A DNA stretch of 64,000 bases from JACMQX01 sp040385105 (GTDB lineage: Bacteria > Pseudomonadota > Gammaproteobacteria > Burkholderiales > Burkholderiaceae_C), in the NCBI GenBank assembly GCA_040385105.1, contig JAZKHY010000027.1, positions 12,824 to 76,823 on the forward strand. The letters run 5' to 3'. Both the position numbers and the translations under genes were made by a program. The notes beneath the pieces are model-generated. The model was not told the origin of the DNA. It saw only the letters and a list, made by a program, of their open reading frames with translations, and searched no databases. This document shows positions 1 through 9,179 of the stretch, piece after piece. Within the stretch, counting starts at the first letter, position 1, and each line of letters opens with the position of its first letter.

Positions 1-358
1 CATGCGTCGCCAGAAAGGTACTCAGCACTTCGGGCAGGTGCTCGCTCAGGGCCGAGGTGTTGCACAGCAGGCGGATGTGGCCCTTGATGCCGGTGCCATA
101 GCCGGCCAGGTCACCGTGCATCCGGTCCACCTGCTGCAGCACCAGGCGGGCATGGTGGGCCAGTGTGCGGCCTGCGGGCGTCAGCTGCACGCCTTTGCGG
201 TTGCGCAGCAGCAGGGCCACGCCCAGCGCGTCCTCCATGTTGCGGATGCGCTCGCTGGCCGAGGCCAGCGTCATGTGGCTGCCTTGTGCACCGCCGGTGA
301 TGGTGCCCGCCTCATGGACATTGAGAAACAGCCGCAGGTCGGTCAGGTTGAATCGCAT
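1..358 (-). CDS. LysR-family transcriptional regulator, 5' part only
   Basis: Reading the minus strand from an ATG at 358 gives 119 codons that run off the left edge of the window. The first ~60 residues form a LysR winged helix-turn-helix: MRFNLTDLRLFLNVHEAG, then a helix with TLASASERIRNMEDALGVALL and the wing R-x-KGVQLTPAGR. The effector domain begins around residue 90 and is cut. It is divergent from the TauE-type permease at 456, about 100 bases away, which is the usual arrangement of a LysR regulator and its target. The ligand cannot be inferred from this fragment. Confidence 0.85.
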   Translation of the reverse strand, partial: MRFNLTDLRLFLNVHEAGTITGGAQGSHMTLASASERIRNMEDALGVALLLRNRKGVQLTPAGRTLAHHARLVLQQVDRMHGDLAGYGTGIKGHIRLLCNTSALSEHLPEVLSTFLATH

Positions 359-455
359 GACCGCCAAGCTACCACAACATGCCTCAGGCCATGCCTGAGG
401 CAGGGTGAGCCACATCCGCATTTCCAGGCGCACGGCCGCTGCGCACAATGGCCGC

Positions 456-1235
456 ATGGATTTCACCGGAACCTTCACCGCCCCCGGGCTCGCATCGCAA
501 TTGCTGGTCGCGCTCGTGTTCTTCATCGCCGGGGTCACCAAGGGCGTGATCGGGCTTGGGCTTCCGACCATCTCGATGGCGCTGCTGGCGCTCATGATGG
601 CGCCGGCCGAAGCGGCAGCGCTGCTGGTGGTGCCCTCGCTCCTCACCAACATCCGGCAGGCCGGCCCCTGGCGCACGGCATGGCCGCTGCTGCGGCGGCT
701 GGGCCCGATGCAGCTGGGCGGCTGCGCGGGCACGCTGGCGGCAGCCTGGGCATTCGGCGCACCGGCCGGCGCATGGGCCATGGCGGCGCTGGGCGCCGCG
801 CTGGTCTGCTATGCCGTGTGGGGCCTGGCGGGCGTGCAGCTTCGCGTCCGGCCCGCGCATGAGAAATGGCTGGGCCCGGCCGTGGGAGCGGCAACCGGCG
901 TGGTGACTGCGGCTACCGGTGTCTTCGTCGTGCCTGCCGTGCCCTACCTGCAGTCCCTGGGCCTGCGGCGCGACGAACTGGTGCAGGCCATGGGCATTTC
1001 CTTCACGGTGTCCACACTCGCCCTTGCGGCCGGCCTGCTCGTGGCGGGGCAGCTGCCGCAGGCGGCACTGGGCGCGTCGCTGCTTCTGCTGGTGCCGGCG
1101 CTGGCGGGCATGCAGGCAGGGCAGATGTTGCGCAGCCGCCTGTCGCCCGCAGTCTTTCGCACCGTGTTTCTGGGCGGGCTTCTGGTGCTGGGGGCGCACA
1201 TGGTCGTGCACGCGGCCATCAGCTCCAGCGTCTGA
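456..1235 (+). CDS. TauE/SafE-family membrane permease
   Basis: 259-residue integral membrane protein with about eight hydrophobic segments. The opening helix has the family-typical FFIAGVTKGVIGLGLPTISMALL (residues ~20-42), and a second half repeats the pattern (GAATGVVTAATGVFVVPAVPYLQSLGL). TauE/SafE proteins export or import sulfite, sulfoacetate and other small organosulfur or carboxylate anions. The substrate here is unknown. I chose the ATG at 456 rather than the in-frame ATG at 405 because the shorter form starts close to the first membrane helix. The 3' end overlaps the convergent acyltransferase by 17 bases. It is probably controlled by the divergent LysR at 358. Confidence 0.8.
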   Translation: MDFTGTFTAPGLASQLLVALVFFIAGVTKGVIGLGLPTISMALLALMMAPAEAAALLVVPSLLTNIRQAGPWRTAWPLLRRLGPMQLGGCAGTLAAAWAFGAPAGAWAMAALGAALVCYAVWGLAGVQLRVRPAHEKWLGPAVGAATGVVTAATGVFVVPAVPYLQSLGLRRDELVQAMGISFTVSTLALAAGLLVAGQLPQAALGASLLLLVPALAGMQAGQMLRSRLSPAVFRTVFLGGLLVLGAHMVVHAAISSSV

Positions 1236-2460
1236 CCCGGATCACTTTCCCGTTCAGCACCAGCCCCACCCACGTCCCGCGCACCAGCCACCTGTAGCTG
1301 GCCAGCAGCAGCAGCGTCGCCACGCCCAGGACCAGCGGCGCCTTCAGGCTCCAGTGCAGGCCCCAGTGCATCACCACGGCCTGCAGCGCAAACACCAGCG
1401 GCAGGTGCCACAGGTACATCCAGTAGGACGCATCGGCCAGGTAACGCATGGATGCGCTTTCGCGCGAGAGGAAGCGCAGTGCCGCGCCCACCAGGCCGAA
1501 CACCCAGCACCAGCTTGCGGTGCAGTAAGCAATGCCGTAGGCCACGCGCAGCCGGTCGTCCTGCACGATGGCATCCAGCGCTGTACCGGCAATGGCCACG
1601 CACGCGCCGGTGAGCAGCACGGCGGCAAGCAGGTGCAGCAGCCAGCGGCGTGCCAGCACCTGCAGCAGCGGCGGCTGCCGGTGCATCAGCCAGCCCAGCG
1701 TGAAGGCCATGCCGAAGCCCAGCAGCGCCGGCAGGTTGGGCACCAGCGAATGGTCGGGCGTCGGGATGCCGAGCGATATCCACCAGTACGGGTCGCCATA
1801 CAGCACGGCCGCAAGCGGCAGGGCCAGCACCAGCGCACCCAGCGGCGTGGCGGCCAGCTGCCGCACCACGAAATCCGCCGCGGGCAGCAGGCGGCCCCGC
1901 CTGTCCAGCAGGTGGACCGCCAGCCAGCGGCAGGCGATGAAGCCGGCGTAAAGAATCACCAGCAGGTAGAGGAACCAAAGGTGCATCATCGGGAACACAA
2001 GCACCGCATCCGGCGGTATGAACGGGTGGAACTCCGGCTTGCCCTCACGCGCCGCCACGGCCAGCATCAACCACGCCGTCAGCGGCACGATGGCGAGCCA
2101 GCCTGCCAGGAATGGCAGCAAAATGCGCCGCGCCCGGTCCGCTGCGAATGCGCGCACCCCGCCGCGCTGCACCATGAGCCGCGCGAAGAACCCCGCCATC
2201 AAGAAGAACAGCGGCATCCGGAACATGTGGATCAGCAGGAAGACGGCATTCAGCGCGTCGCTCGGCGAGTTGTCAACGATGGGCCAGCTGATCAGCGCCA
2301 TCGTCGGCAGGAACGACATCACACCGTGCAGCACGATGCCCAGCAGCAGCGCGATGGCGCGCACCGCGTCCAGGGCATGGAGCCGGCCGCTGCCGCCTTG
2401 CATGGGCGTGGCTTCGGTGTTCGCCGCAGCGGCTGTGGCCGTGCGCTGCGGCAGCGCCAT
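1219..2460 (-). CDS. Acyltransferase-3 / OpgC-like membrane protein
   Basis: 413 residues with about ten membrane helices. Near the N-terminus (after ~25 residues) come RLHALDAVRAIALLLGIVLHGVMSF and, later, HMFRMPLFFLMAGFFARLM. This is the acyltransferase-3 signature, with the conserved His in the first helix and an F-x-M-x-G-F-F motif. The family transfers acyl groups (often succinyl or acetyl) to periplasmic glucans and surface sugars; the closest named type I can suggest is OpgC/MdoC. Its ATG shares a base with the TGA of the upstream histidine kinase (TGATG at 2462-2458), so the two are translationally coupled. The acceptor is unknown. Confidence 0.75.
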   Translation of the reverse strand: MALPQRTATAAAANTEATPMQGGSGRLHALDAVRAIALLLGIVLHGVMSFLPTMALISWPIVDNSPSDALNAVFLLIHMFRMPLFFLMAGFFARLMVQRGGVRAFAADRARRILLPFLAGWLAIVPLTAWLMLAVAAREGKPEFHPFIPPDAVLVFPMMHLWFLYLLVILYAGFIACRWLAVHLLDRRGRLLPAADFVVRQLAATPLGALVLALPLAAVLYGDPYWWISLGIPTPDHSLVPNLPALLGFGMAFTLGWLMHRQPPLLQVLARRWLLHLLAAVLLTGACVAIAGTALDAIVQDDRLRVAYGIAYCTASWCWVFGLVGAALRFLSRESASMRYLADASYWMYLWHLPLVFALQAVVMHWGLHWSLKAPLVLGVATLLLLASYRWLVRGTWVGLVLNGKVIRVRRWS

Positions 2461-3698
2461 CAGCGCGGGTCAGCCGTGTGCGGCACCGGCGTCTCGCTGC
2501 CCAGGGTGAACGAGAACGTCGCACCCTCACCCCGGGCGGAGCGGGCCCAGATCCGGCCGCCGTGCCGCGCGATGATGCGGTTGGCGATGGCCAGGCTGAT
2601 GCCCATTCCGGAAAAATCGGTGGGCGAATGCAGGCGCTGGAACGAGCCGAACAACTTGCCCGCATGCGCCATGTCAAAGCCCGCTCCGTTGTCCTTCACG
2701 AAGTAAACCGTCTCGCCGGCATCGTTCACCAGCTTGCCCATGCTGATGCGCGCCTGCTCGTTGCGCACGGTGAACTTCCAGGCATTGCCCAGCAGGCTGT
2801 CCAGCACCTGGCGCATCAGCATCGCCTCGCCCGAAGCCCAGAGCTCGGGCTGGATGTCGATGGCCACGCGCCGCGCCGGTTCACGCGCCGCCATGTCGCC
2901 CAGCAGTTCGCGCGCCATGTCGGCCAGGTCGAAGTCCGTCCAGTGGAGCTTCTTGCGCGACAGGTAGGCCAGCGAGAGCAACCCGTCGGTCAGCGCGCTC
3001 AGCTGCCGCACGCCCGCGCGGATGCGCTCCACATAATGCCGCGCCGGCGTATTGGCATCGTCAGGCGTGAGCGCGGCCAGCAGCGTGCTGAAACCGTCCA
3101 GCGAGCTCAGCGGCTGGCGCAGGTCATGGGCGATGGAATAGGAGAACGCATCAAGCTCGCGGTTGGCGCCCTCCAGCTCGGTGGTGCGCTGGCGCACCCG
3201 GTCTTCCAGCTCGTTGTTCAGCCGGCGGATTTCCTCCTGCGCATGGACATAGTCGGTCACGTCGGCAAAGGTGCGCACCATGCCGCCGGAGGGCAGCGTC
3301 TGCGTCTGCACCTCGATGACGCGGCCATCCAGCGTGGTGCGCAGGTAGCGGGTTGGCGCGGGCCCGGAGCCGGCCGCAGCCACATAGGCGCGCGCATGCG
3401 GCTGGACGTGGAAGGCGTCAGGGCCGAAGTCGCCGCGGTCAAGCTGGAACCGGGTGATCTCGGCCAGCGTGGGGCGCGAGGCCAGCAGGTCATCGGGCAG
3501 GTCGAGGATTTCCTTGATGCGCCGGTTCCAGCTGATCAACCGGCCCTCCGGGTCAATCATGAATATGCCCTGGCTGATGCTGCTGAGCGTGGTCTCGAGC
3601 AGGGCGGTCTTCTCGCGCAGCTGCTCGGCCTGCAGCCTGAACGCGGCGCTGTCCTGCTCAGGCAGCAGGGCATCAGGTTTTGCTGGCGAGGTGGGCAT
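2460..3698 (-). CDS. PAS-domain sensor histidine kinase
   Basis: 412 residues, apparently soluble. Order: short N-terminal coiled coil (~15-35), PAS-like sensor (~35-150, with SQGIFMIDPEGRLISWNRRI), a second coiled coil (~155-180), a HisKA dimerisation helix with the phospho-acceptor His191 in SYSIAHDLRQPLSSLDGF, and a HATPase domain (N-box LLGNAWKFT, G1 KDNGAGFDM, G2 GMGISLAIANRI). The arrangement resembles bacteriophytochrome-type kinases. Start 3698 is supported by a strong GGAGGA site about 8 bases upstream; a longer frame begins at 3791. No response regulator is adjacent. It is coupled to the acyltransferase through TGATG. Confidence 0.85.
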   Translation of the reverse strand: MPTSPAKPDALLPEQDSAAFRLQAEQLREKTALLETTLSSISQGIFMIDPEGRLISWNRRIKEILDLPDDLLASRPTLAEITRFQLDRGDFGPDAFHVQPHARAYVAAAGSGPAPTRYLRTTLDGRVIEVQTQTLPSGGMVRTFADVTDYVHAQEEIRRLNNELEDRVRQRTTELEGANRELDAFSYSIAHDLRQPLSSLDGFSTLLAALTPDDANTPARHYVERIRAGVRQLSALTDGLLSLAYLSRKKLHWTDFDLADMARELLGDMAAREPARRVAIDIQPELWASGEAMLMRQVLDSLLGNAWKFTVRNEQARISMGKLVNDAGETVYFVKDNGAGFDMAHAGKLFGSFQRLHSPTDFSGMGISLAIANRIIARHGGRIWARSARGEGATFSFTLGSETPVPHTADPR

Positions 3699-3949
3699 GC
3701 CCGGGAGTCCTCCGGAATCGAAGCCCCAAGCATACAGGCCCGGCCCCTGTGCCGTGCCGGGCATGGCCACACGAAACCCCTGGCCGCGCAACTACCGCAC
3801 GGAATCAGCCGGGCGTAACAATTGGTGACGCGCAATGCCCCGCCCACCTGTGCGCCTGCCCGGCGCCTCATAGAATGCGCACGGCCAAGGCCTCAAATGG
3901 CTTCCCGAATCCGCTTCCCGTTCCGCTTCCACCTGACACGAAAGACACC

Positions 3950-4375
3950 ATGAAATCCCTGCTTGCCCTCGCAGCTGCCACGGCCCTGTGTGCCGGTGCC
4001 ATCGCCCAGACCGCCACCACCACCATCGCCCCCGCCAAAACGGAAACGCTGGGCTCCGGCGTGAAAATCGTCCACACCGCCGAAGGCAAGGGCGACAGCC
4101 CCAAAGCCACCGACACGGTGCAGGTGCACTACCGCGGCACACTGCTGGACGGCAAGGAGTTTGACAGCTCGTACAAGCGCGGCCAGCCCGCGAGCTTTCC
4201 GCTGAACCGCGTCATCCCCTGCTGGACCGAAGGCGTGCAGAAGCTCAAGGTCGGCGGCAAGGCCACCCTCACCTGCCCGCCCGCCACCGCCTATGGCGAC
4301 AGGGGCGCCGGCAATGCCGTGCCGCCGGGCGCGACGCTGACGTTTGAGGTTGAGTTGCTGGCGATCCTGAAATAG
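3950..4375 (+). CDS. Secreted FKBP-type peptidyl-prolyl cis-trans isomerase
   Basis: 141 residues. A signal peptide (residues 1-~20, MKSLLALAAATALCAGAIAQ) precedes a single FKBP domain with the expected blocks: VQVHYRGTLLDGKEFDSSYKR, a VIPCWTEGVQKLKVGGKATL stretch and a C-terminal PPGATLTFEVELLAI. Family role: catalysing proline isomerisation, here in the periplasm. The usual VIxGW aromatic is present as VIPCW, with Cys in place of Gly. The gene stands alone, convergent with the pseudouridine synthase across a REP-like hairpin. The start was chosen at the ATG that directly opens the signal peptide. Confidence 0.92.
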   Translation: MKSLLALAAATALCAGAIAQTATTTIAPAKTETLGSGVKIVHTAEGKGDSPKATDTVQVHYRGTLLDGKEFDSSYKRGQPASFPLNRVIPCWTEGVQKLKVGGKATLTCPPATAYGDRGAGNAVPPGATLTFEVELLAILK

Positions 4376-4389
4376 TCTGCGCGCCTGCA

Positions 4390-4417
4390 TGGATCCCGGA
4401 TCAGGTCCGGGATGACA
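4390..4417 (+). repeat. REP-like 28-base palindromic repeat (copy 1)
   Basis: A 28-base element opening with TGGATCCCGG and closing with CCGGGATGACA, so its arms can pair. It lies between the convergent FKBP and RluA-like genes. Two further copies with the same ends occur at 51409-51436 (inverted) and 51453-51480. Its place between converging genes fits a bidirectional transcription terminator. Confidence 0.7.
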
Positions 4418-4423
4418 TCCCTT

Positions 4424-5335
4424 TCAGAACTCAATTTTCCGGCGGCTCTCGAACTGCCTGGCCCGGCCCGTCACAGGGTCGGTGAAGGCGATGGTCCTGG
4501 CCAGCAGCTTCAGCGGCCTTGAGTAGTCCGCCGCAACGCCTTCGGCGGGCTCGGGCTGCAGCACCGGGTAGATCTGGTCATTGGCTATCGGCAGGCCCAG
4601 AGCCGCCATCTGCGCCCGCAGCTGGTGCCGGCGGCCGGTGTGCGGCTGCAGGCTGTAGCGGGCCATGGCGCCCTGCCGCTCCAGCAGTTCGATGCGCGTC
4701 TCGGAGTTCGGCTCACCGGCCTCCTCGCGCATCGTCATGAACGACTCTCCCTCCACCAGCCGGCTGCGGTACACCAGCGGCAGCGTAAGGTCTGCACGCC
4801 ATGGCGCAATGGCCTCGTAGTGCTTGGCAATCGCGCGGTCACGGAACAGCGCCGCATAGCGGTCGCGGGTCGCGGGCTGGATGGCGAACAGCACCAGCCC
4901 TGCCGTCTCGCGGTCAATGCGGTGGACCGGCGCCAGCATGGTGAGGCCGGTCTTGCGCTTCAGGCGCACCAGCAGCGTCTCCTGCAGGTAGCGGCCACCA
5001 GGCGTGACGGGCAGGAAGTGCGGCTTGTCGGCAACCAGCAGCAGGTCGTCCTGGTACAGCACCTCTTCATCAAAAGGAATGCGCGGCTCTTCGGGCAGGT
5101 CGCGCCAGTAGTACACCCGCGCCTGCGGCCGGTAAGCCGTCTCCGGTGCCAGCGCCTGGCCCGCCGCATCCAGCACATGGCCACGCTGCATGCGGGCCTG
5201 CCACTCCACGCGGGCAATGGCGGGGAACTGCTGCGCCAGGTAGTCCAGCACGGTCGGCCAGCTGCCCTGCGGCAGCGCCACGCAGCTCGCGCCCACACCA
5301 TTGCGCGTCGGCATGTCCGCCAGGTCCTGCCGCAT
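4424..5335 (-). CDS. RluA-family pseudouridine synthase
   Basis: 303 residues. The catalytic block HRIDRETAGLVLFA (family consensus HRLDxxTSG, with the Asp nucleophile) lies around residue 145. It is followed by KHYEAI and by the PHTGRRHQLRAQMAALGLPI motif. The enzyme converts a specific uridine in rRNA or tRNA to pseudouridine; which one is not visible. The N-terminal part has an S4-like character. The start ATG at 5335 shares a base with the stop of the upstream trhO gene (TGATG), which favours it over the longer frame from 5392. Confidence 0.88.
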   Translation of the reverse strand: MRQDLADMPTRNGVGASCVALPQGSWPTVLDYLAQQFPAIARVEWQARMQRGHVLDAAGQALAPETAYRPQARVYYWRDLPEEPRIPFDEEVLYQDDLLLVADKPHFLPVTPGGRYLQETLLVRLKRKTGLTMLAPVHRIDRETAGLVLFAIQPATRDRYAALFRDRAIAKHYEAIAPWRADLTLPLVYRSRLVEGESFMTMREEAGEPNSETRIELLERQGAMARYSLQPHTGRRHQLRAQMAALGLPIANDQIYPVLQPEPAEGVAADYSRPLKLLARTIAFTDPVTGRARQFESRRKIEF

Positions 5336-6159
5336 CAGGGCTCCTTGCCCGGCACGGCCGCCTGCAGCCGCCGCGCCCGCTCGATGCGCCACTGGCCGTC
5401 CGGCTCGCCTGCATACACATCTTCCAGCGTGGTCGGTGTCTCACGCAACTGCGTGTCGAGCGCGATGCGGTTGTCAAACACAAAGCATTCGCCCTGCCAG
5501 TCGCCGGCCGCATCGGGCATGGACTGGAAGTAGTTGAGGATGCCGCCTTCCAGCTGGTGCACATCCAGCCCGAGGCCCTGCATCCAGCCGCTCGTCTTCT
5601 CGCAGCGGATGCCGCCGGTGCAGTACATGGCCACCCGCTTGCCCTGCGCGGCCCAGGCCGGCGCATGGGCCTCGATGAACTTCGGGAAGTCGCGGAAGTT
5701 CGCCACCTGCGGGTCGATGGCGCCCCTGAACCGGCCCAGGCGGTATTCAAAGCTGTTGCGGTTGTCGATGACGACCACATCATCGCGCGCAATGAATTCG
5801 CGCCATTCAGCGGGCGACAGGCTGCTGCCCGCCGGCACCGGCGACAGCGGCACACCCACCGCCACGATCTCGGGCTTGCAATGAACCTTCATGCGGCCGA
5901 AGGGCACGGTGCTGCAGGCGCTGTGCTTGAAGGCCATGCCCGCGAAGCGCCCCGCGAACAAGGGGTCATCCAGCAGAGACTGCTCGAAGCGTTCCAGCGC
6001 AGGCGCCTCACCCGCCACCGTGCCGTTGATGCCCTCCTGCGCCACCAGGATGCTGCCCAGCAGGCCCCGGGTGAGTTCGCGCAGGCGTGCTGCCACGGCA
6101 GCGGCATCGGCGAGTGGCGTGAACCGGTAGAAAGCGGAATGGACGAGGGAAGCAGCCAT
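5335..6159 (-). CDS. trhO: tRNA uridine(34) hydroxylase, rhodanese-type
   Basis: 274 residues. An N-terminal acylphosphatase-like part has GSILVAQEGINGTVAG, typical of the YceA/TrhO (UPF0176) family. It is followed by a rhodanese domain whose active-site loop reads MYCTGGIRCEKTSGWM (catalytic Cys in CTGGIRC) and a C-terminal segment with FVFDNR. TrhO makes 5-hydroxyuridine at the tRNA wobble position in an oxygen-dependent reaction. The ATG at 6159 has a GGGGG run 7 bases upstream; an in-frame ATG at 6171 is also possible. The pairing with an RNA pseudouridine synthase suggests an RNA-modification operon. Confidence 0.9.
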   Translation of the reverse strand: MAASLVHSAFYRFTPLADAAAVAARLRELTRGLLGSILVAQEGINGTVAGEAPALERFEQSLLDDPLFAGRFAGMAFKHSACSTVPFGRMKVHCKPEIVAVGVPLSPVPAGSSLSPAEWREFIARDDVVVIDNRNSFEYRLGRFRGAIDPQVANFRDFPKFIEAHAPAWAAQGKRVAMYCTGGIRCEKTSGWMQGLGLDVHQLEGGILNYFQSMPDAAGDWQGECFVFDNRIALDTQLRETPTTLEDVYAGEPDGQWRIERARRLQAAVPGKEP

Positions 6160-6183
6160 GGCGGCCCCCATTGTCGCCGCGCG

Positions 6184-8385
6184 TCAGGCCGGCGCGGTCA
6201 GGTCCTGCAGGGTCTTGAACAGCAGTGCGGTGTTGATGGGCTTGACCAGGTGCGCATCAAAGCCGGCATCCAGCGCGCGCTGGCGGTCCTGGTCCTGGCC
6301 GTAGCCCGTGAGCGCCACCAGCTTGATGCCGCAGGTGGCAGGGTCGGCCCGCAGGCGCTGCGCTACCTCGTAGCCGCTGAGGCCCGGCAGGCCGATGTCG
6401 ATGATGGCCACATCGGGCCGCACGGCCAGCGCCCTGGCAACGCCGTCCGGCCCGTCGTGCGCGCCCGTGGCCTCGTGGCCGGACAGCTGCAGAAGGTCGC
6501 ACAGCGTGGCGCGCGCATCGGCATGGTCTTCCACCACCAGGATGCGCAGGCTGCGCGCCGGCGCCGCCGCATTCACCTCAGACGGCGCATACGGCGCGGC
6601 GATGCGGATGAACCGCGCGGTGAAGGTGCTTCCCTTGCCCGGCCCGTCGCTGTGGGCCTCGATGCTGGCGCCGTGCAGGCCCATCAGCTGCTTGACCAGC
6701 GCCAGGCCGATGCCCAGCCCGCCCTGCGCCCGGTCGATGTTCGGCGTTCCCTGCACGAAGATCCCGAAGATCTCGGGCATCAGCGCCGCGTCAATGCCCA
6801 CGCCGGTGTCGCGCACCGTCAGCACCGCCTCTTCATCGCGCGCCTCCACCGTGACGGTCACGGTGCCACCGTCCGGCGTGTACTTGAATGCGTTGACCAG
6901 CAGGTTGGTCACGATCTGGTCCAGCCGGGTGATGTCGGCGTCGATCCAGGCCTCCTCCAGGTGCAGCTCCACCCTGTGCTGGCGCGAGCGCCCTGCCGCA
7001 TCCAGCGTGGCCAGCACCCGCCGCACCTTCACCGACAGGTCTATCGGCTTGCGGTCCAGCCGGATCTTGCCGCTCATGACGCGGCTCACATCCAGCAGGT
7101 CGTCCACGATATGCGCCAGGTGGCCGGACTGCCGCTCGATCACTTCATGGGCATGCTGCACCGCCGCAGGCTCGCCGCCGCGCAGCTTGGCCACCTGCAC
7201 CGCCCCGGAAATCGCGCTCAGCGGGTTGCGCAGCTCATGGCCGAGCATGGCCAGGAACTCGTCCTTGGCCTTGTTCCGGGCCTCGGCCTGCGTCCGGGCG
7301 GCCTGTTCGCTGGCATACAGGGCCGCCCGGCCGGCTTCGGCCTCGGCCCGCGCATCCTTCTCGCGCATGAGCTGCAGGTGGGCCTGGTGCATTGCTTCAT
7401 GCAGCTCGTCGATCTCCTGCAGGCGCAACTCGGGCCTGGGTGCGGCATAGCCGCGGCCGATCATGCCGGCGGCATGGGCCACGGCGCTGATGGCGCGTGA
7501 AAGGCGGTTGCCGTTCATCAACGCCAGCCAGACGCCGATCAGCAACGTGGCCAGCAGGCCCAGCCCCGCAAATGCCACGGCGCGCAGCGCGGGCGCCTCC
7601 AGCTCATGCACCGGCACGCCGACCGCCACCGTCCAGCCAGACGAGGAAGACCGCGCGAACACATCAAACAGGCGGATGCCCTCCGGGCTCAGGTGCCGCA
7701 GCTCGCCCACCTCGCTGGCGCGTGCGGCCTGCAGCAGCTGCGGGCTGACAGGCTTGCCGGTGAAGTCGGCGGCGCGGTGCGTCCGTGCGATGGTCGCGCC
7801 CCGGCTGTCAAACAGGCTGATGATCCATGACGCAGGCGGCCGCGTCTGCACCAGGGTCTGGCTGAAATGTTCGGGCAGGAAGGCCTGCGACAGGATGTAG
7901 GGCCCGCCGGGCGCCTGCACCGGCACGTTCACCGCCACGATCAGGCGTTTGGAATAGGCGCCGGTGTACATGTCGGACACCGTCGCCTTGGGGCTGGCCA
8001 GGATCAGCGGCAGCTGCGATGGGTCGGAGCGCATCGGCAACGGCGTGCCGTAGGGCACGCGCGAATGCAGCAGCAGCTTGCCGCCGGCATCGGACAGCAG
8101 CGTCCAGGTGTGCGTGGCCGACTGGGCCCGGGTCAGGCGTTCATGGAATCCCTCAAGGTCGCCCTTGGCCAGCTTCTCCGAGCTGGCCAGCACCCTGAGC
8201 GAGCTCTCGGCCCTGGACAGCTCCCGGTCCACGGCCAGCGAGACGAACTTGGCCGATTCATACACGCTCCGGTGGGCAGACTCGCGCTCGGCCCGCAGCA
8301 GCAAGGCCAGTGCCGCCGCCGAGAACACCGCGGCCGGCAGCAGGATGGCTGCCGCCATGAGCAGGAGGTGGTTGCGGACTTTCAC
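6184..8385 (-). CDS. Hybrid sensor histidine kinase / response regulator
   Basis: 733 residues. Order: membrane helix (~9-31), a long periplasmic sensor (~35-270, dCACHE-like, with the DSRGATIARTHRAADFTGKP type of pattern), a second membrane helix (~275-298), a linker coiled coil, HisKA with His383 in DEFLAMLGHELRNPLSA, HATPase (NLLVNAFKYT; DTGVGI; GGLGIGLALVKQL), then a C-terminal receiver with phospho-acceptor Asp663 in VAIIDIGLPGLSGYE. The receiver has no output domain, so signal flow would need a phosphotransfer partner or a separate regulator, and none is nearby. The ligand is unknown. Confidence 0.92.
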   Translation of the reverse strand: MKVRNHLLLMAAAILLPAAVFSAAALALLLRAERESAHRSVYESAKFVSLAVDRELSRAESSLRVLASSEKLAKGDLEGFHERLTRAQSATHTWTLLSDAGGKLLLHSRVPYGTPLPMRSDPSQLPLILASPKATVSDMYTGAYSKRLIVAVNVPVQAPGGPYILSQAFLPEHFSQTLVQTRPPASWIISLFDSRGATIARTHRAADFTGKPVSPQLLQAARASEVGELRHLSPEGIRLFDVFARSSSSGWTVAVGVPVHELEAPALRAVAFAGLGLLATLLIGVWLALMNGNRLSRAISAVAHAAGMIGRGYAAPRPELRLQEIDELHEAMHQAHLQLMREKDARAEAEAGRAALYASEQAARTQAEARNKAKDEFLAMLGHELRNPLSAISGAVQVAKLRGGEPAAVQHAHEVIERQSGHLAHIVDDLLDVSRVMSGKIRLDRKPIDLSVKVRRVLATLDAAGRSRQHRVELHLEEAWIDADITRLDQIVTNLLVNAFKYTPDGGTVTVTVEARDEEAVLTVRDTGVGIDAALMPEIFGIFVQGTPNIDRAQGGLGIGLALVKQLMGLHGASIEAHSDGPGKGSTFTARFIRIAAPYAPSEVNAAAPARSLRILVVEDHADARATLCDLLQLSGHEATGAHDGPDGVARALAVRPDVAIIDIGLPGLSGYEVAQRLRADPATCGIKLVALTGYGQDQDRQRALDAGFDAHLVKPINTALLFKTLQDLTAPA

Positions 8386-8446
8386 CGGCGTGTTCGGCGG
8401 GGCATGGTGCTTTTTTGCGGCTTGCTGCGCTCTGCGGGCCTGGCGG

Positions 8447-9100
8447 TCAGCCGGCTGCGGCGATCTGCCGGAGCGCCTGCTCGAACACTTCCACCGGCTG
8501 GCCGCCGGAGATCAGGTGGCGGTCATTGATGATGACGGCCGGCACCGAATGGATGCCGGCGCTCAGGTAGTACTGTTCGCGCTCGCGCACCTCGGCGGCA
8601 AACTCGCCGGACGCCAGGATTTCCCGGGCGCGCGCCGCATCCAGGCCCACCTCGCCCGCGACGCGGGCCAGCACCTCATGCGAGGCCGGGCTCTCGCCAT
8701 GGGTGAAGTAGGCCTCGAGGAACGCCTTCTTGAGCGCATGCTGCCTGCCCCCGCCCTCATGCTCGGCCCAGTGCAGCAGGCGGTGCGCGTCAAAGGTGTT
8801 GTAAATGCGGTTGCGGCCTTCCTTGCGAAAGGTGAACCCGACCGACTCGCCGCGCAGGCGGATGTTCTCGCGCATGCCGGCCTGCTGCTCGGCCGTGGAG
8901 CCGTACTTCTGCGTCAGGTGCTCGGTGGTGTCCTGGCCCTCGGGCGGCATCTGCGGGTTGAGCTCAAAGGGCTGGAAGTGCAGCTCGGCCTTGACCTCGT
9001 CGCCCACCCGGTCGATGGCCCGCTCCAGCGCGCTCAGGCCCACGGCACACCAGGGGCAGGATACGTCGGAAACAAAGTCGATCTTGAGGGTCTGGGTCAT
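8447..9100 (-). CDS. DsbA-family (FrnE-like) oxidoreductase
   Basis: 217 residues with no signal peptide, so cytoplasmic. The thioredoxin-fold active site CPWC is in IDFVSDVSCPWCAVGLSALE (residues ~7-25). The cis-Pro loop is SVPAVIINDRHLISGGQP near the C-terminus, and the helical insert of DsbA-like proteins lies between them. The FrnE subfamily acts in thiol-disulfide exchange or in polyketide and aromatic metabolism; the substrate is unknown. The start was taken at MTQTLKI (9100); an upstream in-frame ATG at 9130 gives ten extra, atypical residues. Divergent from the LysR at 9200. Confidence 0.88.
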   Translation of the reverse strand: MTQTLKIDFVSDVSCPWCAVGLSALERAIDRVGDEVKAELHFQPFELNPQMPPEGQDTTEHLTQKYGSTAEQQAGMRENIRLRGESVGFTFRKEGRNRIYNTFDAHRLLHWAEHEGGGRQHALKKAFLEAYFTHGESPASHEVLARVAGEVGLDAARAREILASGEFAAEVREREQYYLSAGIHSVPAVIINDRHLISGGQPVEVFEQALRQIAAAG

Positions 9101-9179
9101 GGCGGCGGGCCTTTCTTTCCTGCGGGGCAAATGTGATTCAATCCACTCATGCTAGCTGTATCAATATAACCCTGCTGAC

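Noticed and set aside
919..2706. 595-codon plus-strand open frame
   Set aside because: It overlaps the TauE permease, the membrane acyltransferase and the kinase. The translation is low-complexity Cys/Trp- and Gln/His-rich with no family motif, so it is a shadow of the real genes.
5146..7500. 784-codon plus-strand open frame
   Set aside because: Antisense to the RluA-like, trhO and hybrid kinase genes, all of which have clear catalytic motifs. It has none.
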